From assembly GCA_001914195.1 (NCBI GenBank), contig MKYF01000028.1:97656-161655 (forward strand): a stretch of DNA of 64,000 bases, in the 5' to 3' direction. A program made the position numbers and the translations under genes. The notes beneath the pieces are model-generated. The model was not told where the DNA came from. It did not search any database and saw only the letters and a program-made list of their open reading frames with translations. The first letter of the stretch is position 1. The number at the start of each line of letters is the position of its first letter. This document shows positions 49,166 to 57,518 of the stretch, one piece after another. This DNA comes from Streptococcus mitis (GTDB taxonomy: Bacteria; Bacillota; Bacilli; Lactobacillales; Streptococcaceae).

Positions 49166-50611
49166 ATGATTAAGATTGAAACCGTATTAGATATATTAAA
49201 GAAAGATGGTCTCTTCCGCGAGATTATCGACCAAGGACATTATCACTTCAACTACAGCCATGTCGTGTTTGACACCATCTGCTATGACAGTCGCAAGGCT
49301 AAAGAGAAGAGCCTCTTTTTCGTCAAGGGTGCTGCCTTTAAGAAGGAATTTCTGATTTCTGCCATCTCTCAAGGCCTCGGTTGGTATGTGGCTGAAAAAG
49401 ATTATGAGGTTAGTATTCCTGCTATTATCGTCAGCGATATCAAGAAAGCCATGAGTTTGGTAGCTATGGAATTTTATGGAAATCCACAGGAAAAACTCAA
49501 ACTCCTTGCCTTTACTGGTACTAAGGGTAAGACAACAGCAGCCTATTTCGCCTATAACATTTTATCTCAAGGGCATCGCCCTGCAATGTTGTCGACCATG
49601 AATACAACTTTAGATGGCAAGACTTTCTTTAAGTCTGCATTGACAACTCCTGAGAGTATTGACCTCTTTGATATGATGCATCAAGCTGTGCAAAATGACC
49701 GTACCCACCTCATCATGGAAGTCTCCAGTCAAGCCTATCTGGTCAAACGTGTCTATGGTCTAACCTTTGATGTGGGAGTTTTCCTCAATATCAGCCCAGA
49801 CCATATCGGCCCGATTGAACACCCTAGCTTTGAAGACTACTTCTACCACAAGCGTCTCTTGATGGAAAATAGCCGAGCAGTTATTATTAACAGTGACATG
49901 GACCATTTCTCTGTGCTAAAAGAACAAGTTAAACAGCAAGAGCATGATTTCTATGGTAGCCAGTCTAACAACCAAATCGAAAACTCCAAAGCCTTTAGTT
50001 TCTCAGCTACAGGAAAATTAGCTGGAGACTATGACATTCAACTCATTGGCCACTTCAACCAAGAAAATGCAGTTGCTGCCGGACTTGCCTGTCTCCGTCT
50101 CGGAGCTAGTCTTGAAGACATCAAAAAAGGAATCGCTGCAACCCGCGTTCCTGGTCGTATGGAAGTCCTCACTCAGAAAAACGGCGCCAAGGTTTTCATC
50201 GACTATGCCCACAATGGGGACAGTCTGAAAAAACTCATCAATGTTGTAGAAACTCATCAAACTGGAAAGATTGCACTGGTTCTCGGTTCGACAGGAAATA
50301 AAGGTGAAAGCCGTCGTAAGGACTTTGGCCTCCTCCTCAATCAACACCCTGAGATTCAAGTCTTTTTGACTGCTGATGACCCCAACTATGAAGATCCAAT
50401 GGCCATTGCGGATGAAATCAGTAGCTACATCAATCATCCTGTTGAAAAGATTGCGGATCGCCAAGAAGCCATCAAGGCAGCTATGGCTATCACAAACCAA
50501 GAATTAGATGCTGTCATTATCGCTGGTAAGGGGGCAGATTGCTACCAAATCGTGCAAGGCAAGAAAGAAGCCTATCCAGGAGATGCAGCCGTCGCAGAAC
50601 ATTATTTATAA
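49166..50611 (+). CDS. murE: UDP-MurNAc-L-Ala-D-Glu--L-lysine ligase
   Basis: MurE adds the third stem-peptide residue. The 481-residue enzyme has FTGTKGKTTAAYFAYNIL (ATP loop, about 116-133) and the substrate motif DDPNYEDP (about 410-417), which marks the L-lysine-adding type rather than the meso-diaminopimelate type (DNPR). This fits streptococcal walls. It is on the plus strand, divergent from the MurJ-type gene, alone, and ends in a strong bidirectional terminator. The mRNA appears leaderless. Confidence 0.96.
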   Translation: MIKIETVLDILKKDGLFREIIDQGHYHFNYSHVVFDTICYDSRKAKEKSLFFVKGAAFKKEFLISAISQGLGWYVAEKDYEVSIPAIIVSDIKKAMSLVAMEFYGNPQEKLKLLAFTGTKGKTTAAYFAYNILSQGHRPAMLSTMNTTLDGKTFFKSALTTPESIDLFDMMHQAVQNDRTHLIMEVSSQAYLVKRVYGLTFDVGVFLNISPDHIGPIEHPSFEDYFYHKRLLMENSRAVIINSDMDHFSVLKEQVKQQEHDFYGSQSNNQIENSKAFSFSATGKLAGDYDIQLIGHFNQENAVAAGLACLRLGASLEDIKKGIAATRVPGRMEVLTQKNGAKVFIDYAHNGDSLKKLINVVETHQTGKIALVLGSTGNKGESRRKDFGLLLNQHPEIQVFLTADDPNYEDPMAIADEISSYINHPVEKIADRQEAIKAAMAITNQELDAVIIAGKGADCYQIVQGKKEAYPGDAAVAEHYL

Positions 50612-50618
50612 GATAGTA

Positions 50619-50652
50619 AAAAAATCAAGGGAAATGAAACCCTTGATTTTTT
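50619..50652. terminator. Bidirectional terminator between murE and csbD
   Basis: AAAAAATCAAGGG, eight-base loop, CCCTTGATTTTTT between convergent genes. Confidence 0.92.
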
Positions 50653-50658
50653 CTATCC

Positions 50659-50850
50659 TTATTTAAAAGCGTTTTTCAAACCTTCAACGGCACCTTCTAC
50701 AGCACCTTTAGCATCTTCAACTACTTCTTTTGCCTTAGCAACTGTCTTTTCTACAGCGCCTTCTGCTTCAGTTTTGCTATCCCCAGTAACTTTACCAAAT
50801 CCTTCTTTGATAGCGCCTGTTGCTTGTTCCAATTTGTTTTCAAGTGACAT
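50659..50850 (-). CDS. CsbD-family stress-response protein
   Basis: The 63-residue protein starts MSLENKLEQATGAIKEGFGK and continues with VTGDSKTEAEG, the CsbD family pattern, then an alanine/valine/lysine helix (AKEVVEDAKGAVEGAVEGLK). Family members are induced in stationary phase or stress in other Firmicutes; the molecular role is unknown. The frame is open 26 codons further up, but ATG 50850 has AAGGAG and the family start. A cre operator overlaps its transcription start, so carbon catabolite repression is likely. Confidence 0.9.
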   Translation of the reverse strand: MSLENKLEQATGAIKEGFGKVTGDSKTEAEGAVEKTVAKAKEVVEDAKGAVEGAVEGLKNAFK

Positions 50851-50882
50851 ATGATTGTCTCCTTTGGTTTTATTCCGATATG

Positions 50883-50928
50883 TGTTACCGGTTACATATA
50901 GTTTATACCGAATACTAAGGAAAGTCAA
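50883..50928 (-). promoter_or_regulatory. csbD promoter with perfect CcpA cre at +1
   Basis: Minus strand TTGACT, 15 bp, TATAAA (50907-50902). TGTAACCGGTAACA (50896-50883) matches the cre consensus TGWAANCGNTNWCA at every position and is centred at about +6, a repressing position. A larger imperfect inverted repeat spans 50879-50900. Confidence 0.8.
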
Positions 50929-50950
50929 ACAATGTGCTCAAAACAAGAAA

Positions 50951-51601
50951 TCACGCTAAGTAGAAAGTTAATCTTTCCTTGTCAAATTCGACTGCCAACT
51001 CATACTTGCCATCTTCATTTTGGACAATATAGCCCAAGACCACTAAACTGTCCACAAAGATATCACGGCGTTTCTGCATGAGCTGGTCTTTTTTGAGGAA
51101 CTTCAACAAAAAAGTCGTCATATATTTAAGAGCATACTCAGGATTAACATCTCCTAAAATAGCATAGAGTTCCTGCTGTTTTTCTGTCAAAGGATACTGA
51201 TTTTTGACCTTGTAGAAATAATTAGACAAGGTCATTTTTGTTCGTGCAAAATCCGTCTTTTCAACTAAAATAGCGGCATTGGTTTGATTGCGCAATTCTG
51301 TCTCAAAACTCTGATCCAACAAGGCTTGATAAACCGGACTAGCTTCTCTGACAAAAATTTCTTGGTCCAGTTCGAGACTATCAAGTGATTCCAGCAAAGG
51401 AAGATTGAGATAATAACGCTTATTTTCCCGTAGAATCAAGCCAGCCTTTATATATTCTTCCATGAGTTTATCAACTGCTACTTCTGGAAATTGAGCCTTG
51501 ATTTCTCGTAGAATCACATCCTCATTCTGGTCCAGATAGCGGATCAATTCTCCAAAAAATGGCTGTCTCGTCAAACGAGAGGGATTAAAAATCTGAATCA
51601 T
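50951..51601 (-). CDS. Conserved protein, DUF1803-like
   Basis: The 216-residue soluble protein is mostly helical, with a winged-helix-like N-terminus (DQNEDVILREIKAQFPEVAV, DKLMEEYIKAGLILRENKRYY) and a helical C-terminal half. It resembles the streptococcal DUF1803 group, which I name with moderate certainty. Its ATG overlaps the papain-like gene by 17 bases, so the two are coupled. The function is unknown; the N-terminal fold could bind nucleic acid. Confidence 0.65.
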   Translation of the reverse strand: MIQIFNPSRLTRQPFFGELIRYLDQNEDVILREIKAQFPEVAVDKLMEEYIKAGLILRENKRYYLNLPLLESLDSLELDQEIFVREASPVYQALLDQSFETELRNQTNAAILVEKTDFARTKMTLSNYFYKVKNQYPLTEKQQELYAILGDVNPEYALKYMTTFLLKFLKKDQLMQKRRDIFVDSLVVLGYIVQNEDGKYELAVEFDKERLTFYLA

Positions 51602-52097
51602 GAAGATTCCTTTCTTTACATTGTAACAGAGGAGATGCTGCCAACTGACTAGGATTGGTCCCAGCTTGGTTTAGAGGCACAGGCAGACCAATCTCCCTAT
51701 AATATTCCCTCCAAAAATCACTAATCTCCTGCTCCCCATCTCCAAATTTCATAGGAATAGTTTCGAAAATCGGTAGGATTTCTGCTATATACTGGGAACA
51801 GTAAAAACCAACTCCATCTGGATAGAAAGAAGCATTATAGGGAGCTCCAAGATGCTTACAAGCTCTCTCCTTCACCGACTGGATATCCATTTCTGAGTAG
51901 ACATAGATGTCGTACAAGTGATGGGGTTCAAAGAAGTCTGCTGGTTCTTGACAGATAACACCCGCCTTTCCACTAGCATGGTAAATCATCCCATCCAAAT
52001 AGATGGCGACATGGCTATAGTTGCCTGTGGAAGTCTGGATGGCCTGTCCCATATCTGACTCATCTCTCACAAAAATCAAATCGCCATTTGCTAACAT
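51585..52097 (-). CDS. YiiX/YaeF-type permuted papain-like protein
   Basis: A 170-residue protein with the circularly permuted NlpC/P60-like pattern: NGDLIFVRD at the start, histidine in NYSHVAIYLDG (about 26-36) and cysteine in GFYCSQYIAE (about 97-106). This pair makes a plausible amidase or thioesterase active site. No signal peptide is visible, so a cytoplasmic amidase or lipid-linked substrate is possible. ATG 52097 follows AGGAGTG. It is co-transcribed with the downstream DUF1803-like gene. Confidence 0.75.
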   Translation of the reverse strand: MLANGDLIFVRDESDMGQAIQTSTGNYSHVAIYLDGMIYHASGKAGVICQEPADFFEPHHLYDIYVYSEMDIQSVKERACKHLGAPYNASFYPDGVGFYCSQYIAEILPIFETIPMKFGDGEQEISDFWREYYREIGLPVPLNQAGTNPSQLAASPLLQCKERNLHDSDF

Positions 52098-52114
52098 GCT
52101 TCACTCCTAGAAAA

Positions 52115-52134
52115 AAAGGAGCCGAAACTCCTTT
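52115..52134 (-). terminator. Terminator after ppaC
   Basis: AAAGGAG, TTTCGG loop, CTCCTTT then a run of T on the minus strand. Confidence 0.8.
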
Positions 52135-52183
52135 CGATATAATTCAAACTAGCCTTTCCTATTTTGAACTGACACCCAAAGTC

Positions 52184-53119
52184 TTAGGCATTAAAACTTT
52201 CAGTCAATTGAGGTACCACTTGTTTCTTACGTGAAACAGCACCTGCAAGGAAGGCATGGTTGTTTTCAAGTTTGAAGTTGAAGGCTGCTTCGACCTTGTC
52301 CATGTTAGCACCGAGTGCTAGGATTTCTGAGTTTGAGTTGACGATATCTGTAATCATCAAGACAAAGTCAGAGTAGCCGTTTGCTGTGTTTGCATCTTGC
52401 ATTGCAGCTTCGATTTCTGCTTGACGTTCCAAAACTTCAGCGATGTCAACTGTGTTTACTTGAGCAACACGGACATTATTTCCGTTCAATTCAAAAGTCT
52501 TAGCATCGATGTCAATCAATTCTTCAGCAGATTTGCTAGCCAAGTTTGTACCAGCCTTAAGCATCGCAAGACCGTATTCTTCCAAGTTCACACCAGCCAA
52601 TTCAGCCAATTCTGGAGCAATGACTTTATCTGTTGGGTGTGTTGTTGGTGATTTCAAAAGAAGAGTATCTGAAATCAAACCTGAAAGCATCAAACCAGCA
52701 ATCTCTTTAGGCACAGCTACACCATGTTCTTTGAACATACGGTAAACGATTGAAGACGCTGAACCAACTGGCTCCAAACGCATGTAAAGTGGGCTTGCAG
52801 TTTCAAAATTAGCCACACGGTGGTGGTCCACAACACCATAAACTTCTACTTCAGCGATATCTGATACAGATTGTTGGAATTCATTGTGGTCAGTCAGGAT
52901 AACTTGCTCTGCTCCTTCTGCTTTGGCAGAAGTGATGACACGCGGTGCTTCTACACCAAAATAGTTCAAGACAAAGGCTGTTTCTTCATTTGGAGTTCCA
53001 AGTGCAACAGCTTCCGTATCCAAACCATAAGCTTCTTTTGCAAGGTAGGCAAAGGCTACAGATGACCCGATGGCATCTGAGTCTGGATTTTGGTGACCAA
53101 ATACTAGAATCTTAGACAT
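52184..53119 (-). CDS. ppaC: Manganese-dependent inorganic pyrophosphatase (family II)
   Basis: The 311-residue enzyme has the DHH-family motifs GHQNPDSDAIGS (about 8-19), LTDHNEFQQS and GVVDHHRVANF (about 95-105), and the C-terminal SRKKQVVPQL substrate-binding loop. It hydrolyses pyrophosphate to drive biosynthesis. ATG 53119 follows GAGG. It is monocistronic and ends in a terminator. Confidence 0.96.
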   Translation of the reverse strand: MSKILVFGHQNPDSDAIGSSVAFAYLAKEAYGLDTEAVALGTPNEETAFVLNYFGVEAPRVITSAKAEGAEQVILTDHNEFQQSVSDIAEVEVYGVVDHHRVANFETASPLYMRLEPVGSASSIVYRMFKEHGVAVPKEIAGLMLSGLISDTLLLKSPTTHPTDKVIAPELAELAGVNLEEYGLAMLKAGTNLASKSAEELIDIDAKTFELNGNNVRVAQVNTVDIAEVLERQAEIEAAMQDANTANGYSDFVLMITDIVNSNSEILALGANMDKVEAAFNFKLENNHAFLAGAVSRKKQVVPQLTESFNA

Positions 53120-53183
53120 GATAATACCTCATTTTGTTTATTCTCTTTATTGTAGCATTTTTTTCGCTTTTTGACAAAAGTAA

Positions 53184-53203
53184 GAGGAGTCAAAGGGCTC
53201 CTC
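53184..53203 (-). terminator. Weak hairpin after the GIY-YIG gene
   Basis: GAGGAG, eight-base loop, CTCCTC overlapping the stop codon; the T run is short (TTACTTTT), so efficiency is uncertain. Confidence 0.45.
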
Positions 53204-53489
53204 ACGATTCTTCAAAATAACTAAGTAAATTTCTATCTTGATTTTCAGATAAAAATTGCTCCTTCTGTAACCTCTTCTTACGCTTTAGAAGGGCTTCAGC
53301 AGACATAGCTTCTTCCTTACTGGCAAAGCCTTGAGCATAGATAAGTTTGACTGGCAAGCGTGCACGTGTATATTTGGCTCCCTTCCCACTATTGTGAACA
53401 GCGAGGCGTTTTCTAACGTCAGTCGTATAACCCGTATAGTAGGAACCATCACGACACTCCAACACGTACATGTAAGCCTTATGATCCAT
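53202..53489 (-). CDS. GIY-YIG nuclease-fold protein (UPF0213, YazA-like)
   Basis: The 95-residue protein has the GIY-YIG core as YMYVLECRDGSYYTGYTTD with the conserved arginine in VRKRLAVHN. It is of the small stand-alone type found next to a TrmN6-like methylase in many Firmicutes; cellular role unclear, perhaps DNA repair. The frame is open 35 codons further up inside the methylase gene; ATG 53489 with AAGAGA nearby is chosen, leaving an 11-base overlap. Confidence 0.88.
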   Translation of the reverse strand: MDHKAYMYVLECRDGSYYTGYTTDVRKRLAVHNSGKGAKYTRARLPVKLIYAQGFASKEEAMSAEALLKRKKRLQKEQFLSENQDRNLLSYFEES

Positions 53490-54228
53490 AATAAATCTCT
53501 TCGAGTTCAGGCGTATAAGAGCCATCATCATTGTGGACAATGAGAGGTGGCAAGACCTTAAAGCCACTTGTTGAACCATCCTTGATAGCCTCAATCAAAA
53601 GCATATTGGCTTCCTTTTCTCTTTTTGGATAGACAAATTGCAGGCGCTTAGGAGCTAGATTATGCCGTTGTAAGCTGTCCAAGATATCTAAAAGTCGATC
53701 AGGACGATGAACCATAGCCAAACGCCCATTAGATTTGAGAATACTCTGGGCACTGCGACAGATTTCCTGCAAATTGGTCGTAATTTCATGGCGCGCCAAG
53801 AGATAATGTTCGCTCTCGTTCAGGTTTGAATGAGGATCCACCTTGAAATAGGGCGGATTACACAAAATCATATCCACTTTACTTCCCTGGATGTAAGCAG
53901 GCATATTTTTCAAATCATCACATATGACCTGCATCTGCTCTTCTAAACCATTCAAACGGACAGAGCGTTCAGCCATATCTGCCAAACGCTCCTGAATCTC
54001 AACAGCCAAAATCTGTGCCTGAGTCCGAGTACTAGCAAATAGCCCAACTGCTCCATTTCCAGCGCAAAAATCCACTATCAAGCCCTTTTTAGGAAAACGT
54101 GGAAATCGTGACAAGAGAACACTATCCACCGAATAGCTAAAAACCTCTCTATTTTGAATGATTTTGATATCTGTCGAAAAGAGCTGGTTAATGCGCTCCC
54201 CTGATTTTAATAATTGTTCTTCTTCCAT
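53479..54228 (-). CDS. tRNA (adenine-N6) methyltransferase, TrmN6/YabB-like
   Basis: The 249-residue SAM-dependent methylase has VDFCAGNGAVGLFAS (SAM loop, about 50-64) and the catalytic LCNPPYFK motif (about 121-128) of N6-adenine methylases. E. coli TrmN6 modifies A37 of tRNA-Val; the Gram-positive protein may act on a different tRNA. The promoter is TTGTAA, 17 bp, TGC-TATAAT (54235-54263) and the ATG follows six bases after the -10 box, so the message is probably leaderless. Confidence 0.88.
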   Translation of the reverse strand: MEEEQLLKSGERINQLFSTDIKIIQNREVFSYSVDSVLLSRFPRFPKKGLIVDFCAGNGAVGLFASTRTQAQILAVEIQERLADMAERSVRLNGLEEQMQVICDDLKNMPAYIQGSKVDMILCNPPYFKVDPHSNLNESEHYLLARHEITTNLQEICRSAQSILKSNGRLAMVHRPDRLLDILDSLQRHNLAPKRLQFVYPKREKEANMLLIEAIKDGSTSGFKVLPPLIVHNDDGSYTPELEEIYYGS

Positions 54229-54234
54229 GGTCCT

Positions 54235-54263
54235 ATTATAGCAAATTTATATTAACATTACAA
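54235..54263 (-). promoter_or_regulatory. TrmN6-like gene promoter, leaderless type
   Basis: TTGTAA (54263-54258), 17 bp, TATAAT (54240-54235) with TGC in front; six bases (AGGACC) then ATG 54228. The AGGA lies too close to the ATG to work as a ribosome-binding site. Confidence 0.7.
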
Positions 54264-54280
54264 AGAATATAGATTTCTAA

Positions 54281-54643
54281 CTAATTCTTCTGCTTCTTCA
54301 AATGTTGAAGGGCTTCCTTGGTCCAAATTGGCATCATTCTTTTGAGAGGCGCAAAGCCGTAGTTAAAGCGGTCGCTTGAAAAGCGTCTCCGTCTAGGAAA
54401 CTGGTGCTTTTCTTCCTCCAAAGTGCGGATAGAAAGACTAGCTTTCCCTGTAAATTCATCTAAATCCACTACCTGAACCTGAACCTCTTCATCGACTTTC
54501 AAGGCTTCATGGATATTTTCAATAAATCCTGTTCGAATCTCTGAAATGTGAATCAGCCCCGTATCACCCGTCTCTAGCTCAACAAAGGCACCATAGGGCT
54601 GAATCCCTGTAATACGCCCCTTTAGCTTATCACCGATTTTCAT
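54281..54643 (-). CDS. cvfD: S1-domain RNA-binding protein, CvfD/YugI type
   Basis: The 120-residue protein has one S1 domain (about 1-72: MKIGDKLKGRITGIQPYGAF, TGLIHISEI, ASLSIRTLEE) and a basic arginine-rich tail (PRRRRFSSDRF). The general stress protein 13 family binds ribosomes or RNA; the pneumococcal CvfD at the same place is reported as a translation-linked regulator. ATG 54643 comes one base after the stop of the HAD-cyclophilin gene, and the upstream nine codons are dropped. Confidence 0.82.
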   Translation of the reverse strand: MKIGDKLKGRITGIQPYGAFVELETGDTGLIHISEIRTGFIENIHEALKVDEEVQVQVVDLDEFTGKASLSIRTLEEEKHQFPRRRRFSSDRFNYGFAPLKRMMPIWTKEALQHLKKQKN

Positions 54644-54644
54644 C

Positions 54645-56045
54645 TTAGTCCTCGATTTCAATAGTTTCAATCACAACATCTTCAACTGGCTTGTCCATAG
54701 CCCCTGTCTCAACAGAAGCAATGGCATCCAAGACTGCATAAGAAGCTTTATCAGCTAGCTGACCAAAAACAGTGTGTCGACGGTCTAGGTGAGGTGTCCC
54801 ACCTTGATTGGCATAGATTTCTGCGATCGGTTCTGGCCAACCACCACGAGCAATTTCTTTCTTAGAATAAGGCAAATGTTGATTTTGCACGATAAAGAAC
54901 TGGCTGCCGTTGGTATTTGGACCAGCATTGGCCATAGAAAGGGCTCCACGGATATTGTAAAGTTCTTCTGAGAATTCATCCTCAAATGATTCGCCGTAGA
55001 TTGACTCGCCACCCATACCAGTTCCAGTTGGATCTCCACCTTGGATCATAAAATCCTTGATAATACGGTGGAAAATAACACCATCATAGTAGCCATCTTT
55101 AGAAAGTGCAACAAAGTTAGCTACTGTTTTAGGAGCATGTTCAGGGAAGAGCTTGATACGCAAGTCTCCATGATTGGTCTTAATGGTCGCGATAGGACCT
55201 CCTACTGTTTCAATGTCTACTTGTGGGAAATGCAATTCTTTTTCTACCATACCAAATCCTTCTAAGGCATCAAAAATGCCATCTTCTTCTAATGTTTTTG
55301 TTATATAATCTGCTTTTTCTTTGATTTTATCATGAGAAATTCCCATTGCGACGCTGATTCCAGCGTAATCAAAGAGTTCTAAGTCATTCAGCCCATCTCC
55401 AAAGACCATGACGTTGACTGGTTTCAAGCCAAGATATTCCACAACCTTTTCCACACCCGTCGCTTTGGAGCCTGAAATCGGCACAATATCAGACGAATGC
55501 TCATGCCAACGAACCATGCGAAGTTTATCTGAGAGACTCTCAGGCAAGCACAAATCATCCCCCTTATCTTCAAAAGTCCACATCTGATAGATATCTTCTT
55601 TCTCGTGGAAATCGGGATCCACATCCAAATCAGGGTAAATTGGATTGATAGCTTCACTAATCATATCGGTGCGAGTCGACAACTTGGCATCATGACTCCC
55701 AACCAAACCATACTCAATTCCCTCTTGCTTGGCCCAAGAAATATACTCCTCAACATCTGATTTCTCAATCTGATGTTGATAAATAACCTGACCTTTTTTA
55801 TCTTCGATATAGGCCCCATTTAAGGTCACAAAAAAGTCAGGCTTGAGTTCACGAATCTCTGGAACGACACCAAAAATCCCTCGTCCAGAAGCAATACCTG
55901 TCAAGATTCCTTTCTCACGTAATTGCTTAAAAACAGTTGGGATTGAAGCTGGAATAAAACCTGTCTTTGAATTCCGCAATGTATCATCAATATCAAAAAA
56001 GACAATCTTGATTTTCTTTGCCTTGTATCTTAATTTGGCATCCAT
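54645..56045 (-). CDS. HAD (Cof-type) phosphatase fused to a cyclophilin peptidyl-prolyl isomerase
   Basis: The 466-residue protein has a HAD domain (1-265) with DIDDTLRNSKTG, a Cof-type cap and VMFGDGLNDLELFDYAGISV near its end, then a cyclophilin domain (about 275-466) with GVIFHRIIKDFMIQGGDPTG and ANAGPNTNGSQFFI. It lacks a signal peptide, so it acts in the cytoplasm. The fusion is known in streptococci; what the phosphatase acts on is not known. A normal leader with AGAGG precedes the ATG, and a TATAAT box lies near 56085. Confidence 0.92.
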   Translation of the reverse strand: MDAKLRYKAKKIKIVFFDIDDTLRNSKTGFIPASIPTVFKQLREKGILTGIASGRGIFGVVPEIRELKPDFFVTLNGAYIEDKKGQVIYQHQIEKSDVEEYISWAKQEGIEYGLVGSHDAKLSTRTDMISEAINPIYPDLDVDPDFHEKEDIYQMWTFEDKGDDLCLPESLSDKLRMVRWHEHSSDIVPISGSKATGVEKVVEYLGLKPVNVMVFGDGLNDLELFDYAGISVAMGISHDKIKEKADYITKTLEEDGIFDALEGFGMVEKELHFPQVDIETVGGPIATIKTNHGDLRIKLFPEHAPKTVANFVALSKDGYYDGVIFHRIIKDFMIQGGDPTGTGMGGESIYGESFEDEFSEELYNIRGALSMANAGPNTNGSQFFIVQNQHLPYSKKEIARGGWPEPIAEIYANQGGTPHLDRRHTVFGQLADKASYAVLDAIASVETGAMDKPVEDVVIETIEIED

Positions 56046-56127
56046 CTCACTACCTCTTTCAATCTAACTCTTTCCATTATACCATAAAGTAGCTAAATCC
56101 CCTATGTTCAAAGAAATTCGCTATCTC

Positions 56128-56631
56128 TTATTCGAACTTCTTGGATAAGTACAGAACTAAATCATCATTATTTTGAATAGTAGCATTCATTTCCAAGGGT
56201 TGATTTCGATACCAGACACCTGTCCCATCTGGAATATATCCCCGTCTGATATACAATCTCTGGGCAGGGCCATAGCCTAAGTGCAAACCTACACCAAGAG
56301 TGACCTTACTCGAAACAAACTTGACTCGTTTTTCTGTTTCTTCTAGCAATTGATTCCCAATCCCTTGATTTCGAAAAGGCTCAAACACATTAAAATCTGA
56401 TAATTCTGGATAGACTTCTGCAAAAGGACCATGTTTAGCCAAAGGTAAAATGGTAACGTAGCCCGCTACAGCACCATCAATCTCTGCAACTAAGACTTCT
56501 CTCTCCCCACTTTCCTGTTCCAGAAAATATCTAGCCAAAATTTCCTCTCTACCAGGCCAACCTTGATTGATAAATCCATGAGATAAGGATTCAATATCAG
56601 ACTTAATCATATTTCTAATCGTACAATTCAT
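56128..56631 (-). CDS. GNAT acetyltransferase
   Basis: The 167-residue protein, starting MNCTIRNMIKSDIESL, has acetyl-CoA motif VFEPFRNQGIGNQLLEETEK (about 82-101) and LYIRRGYIPDGTGVWYR. The frame is open 40 codons further up, through two hairpins, so ATG 56631 with an AAGGTGGG site is used. The promoter TGC-TATAAT is at 56666-56674. Acceptor unknown. Confidence 0.82.
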   Translation of the reverse strand: MNCTIRNMIKSDIESLSHGFINQGWPGREEILARYFLEQESGEREVLVAEIDGAVAGYVTILPLAKHGPFAEVYPELSDFNVFEPFRNQGIGNQLLEETEKRVKFVSSKVTLGVGLHLGYGPAQRLYIRRGYIPDGTGVWYRNQPLEMNATIQNNDDLVLYLSKKFE

Positions 56632-56665
56632 CTTTGACTTACCCACCTTTACTCTTTCTATTACC

Positions 56666-56674
56666 ATTATAGCA
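56666..56674 (-). promoter_or_regulatory. GNAT gene promoter, extended -10
   Basis: TGC-TATAAT on the minus strand about 35 bases before the GNAT ATG; it lies just downstream of the tandem hairpins behind rpsR. Confidence 0.6.
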
Positions 56675-56693
56675 CGCCAAGGTCTGAAAAAGA

Positions 56694-56763
56694 GGTCCGC
56701 CCGGACCCAAACTCGCTCTCTCATTTCAAGGCTCGTGAAAAAAAGACCCAACCGGGTCTTTTT
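56694..56763 (-). terminator. Two tandem hairpins behind rpsR
   Basis: AAAGACCC-aacc-GGGTCTTT with long A and T runs (56742-56761) is the rpsR terminator. A second hairpin GGTCC-gccc-GGACC (56694-56707) lies about 50 bp downstream. Spacing and the CTCTCATTTC linker resemble the hairpins behind nadE. Confidence 0.85.
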
Positions 56764-56765
56764 CT

Positions 56766-57005
56766 TTAATCTTCGTTTACGAAAGGCATCAAAGCCATTA
56801 CGCGAGCGCGTTTGATAGCTGTTGTTACTTTACGTTGGTTTTTAGCTGAAGTTCCTGTTACACGACGAGGAAGGATTTTCCCACGTTCTGAAACGAAACG
56901 GCTAAGAAGCTCAGTATCTTTGTAATCAACATATTCAATTTTGTTTGCTGCGATGTAATCAACTTTTTTACGGCGTTTGAATCCGCCACGACGTTGTTGA
57001 GCCAT
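56766..57005 (-). CDS. rpsR: 30S ribosomal protein S18
   Basis: The 79-residue protein carries FKRRKKVDYIAANKIEYVDY and the S18 signature LSRFVSERGKILPRRVTGTS. It binds the 30S platform together with S6. It is the last gene of the conserved rpsF-ssb-rpsR operon (about 30 bases after ssb) and ends in a strong terminator. Confidence 0.98.
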   Translation of the reverse strand: MAQQRRGGFKRRKKVDYIAANKIEYVDYKDTELLSRFVSERGKILPRRVTGTSAKNQRKVTTAIKRARVMALMPFVNED

Positions 57006-57036
57006 GTGTTTTCTCCTTTATAATTTTAGTTGTCCA

Positions 57037-57507
57037 TTAGAATGGTAAATCATCATCTGAAATATCCAATGGATTTGTTGCTCCAAATGGATTTTCATCA
57101 CGTGAAAAGTCTGGTACTGAATTTGTAGGTGCTGAATAGTTTGAACTTGGTGCAGAGTAAGCTCCACCTGTATGACCCTCACGCACACTACGGCTTTCCA
57201 ACATTTGGAAATTCTCAGCCACGACCTCTGTCACGTAGACACGTTGTCCTTGCTGGTTATCGTAACTACGAGTCTGGATACGACCTGTCACCCCGATAAG
57301 TGAGCCTTTTTTAGCCCAGTTAGCAAGGTTTTCAGCCTGTTGGCGCCACATAACGACATTGATAAAATCAGCCTCACGTTCGCCATTTTGACTCTTAAAT
57401 GTACGGTTTACTGCAAGAGTAAAAGTCGCAACTGCTACATTTGATGGGGTATAACGCAACTCAGCATCACGTGTCATACGCCCTACAAGTACAACATTGT
57501 TAATCAT
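57037..57507 (-). CDS. ssb: Single-stranded DNA-binding protein
   Basis: The 156-residue protein has the OB fold (1-110: MINNVVLVGRMTRDAELRYT, FINVVMWRQQAENLANWAKK), a glycine/serine/asparagine-rich linker and the acidic tip DISDDDLPF that docks partner proteins. It is the replicative SSB (SsbA type) by its place in the rpsF-ssb-rpsR operon. Confidence 0.97.
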   Translation of the reverse strand: MINNVVLVGRMTRDAELRYTPSNVAVATFTLAVNRTFKSQNGEREADFINVVMWRQQAENLANWAKKGSLIGVTGRIQTRSYDNQQGQRVYVTEVVAENFQMLESRSVREGHTGGAYSAPSSNYSAPTNSVPDFSRDENPFGATNPLDISDDDLPF

Positions 57508-57518
57508 AGTTTACCTTC

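Noticed and set aside
53490..53594. Longer N-terminus of the GIY-YIG protein
   Set aside because: The 35 extra codons lie inside the methylase gene, do not fit the family and are not needed, because ATG 53489 has its own ribosome-binding site.
56632..56751. Longer N-terminus of the GNAT gene
   Set aside because: The extension runs through two hairpins and the promoter; ATG 56631 fits the family.
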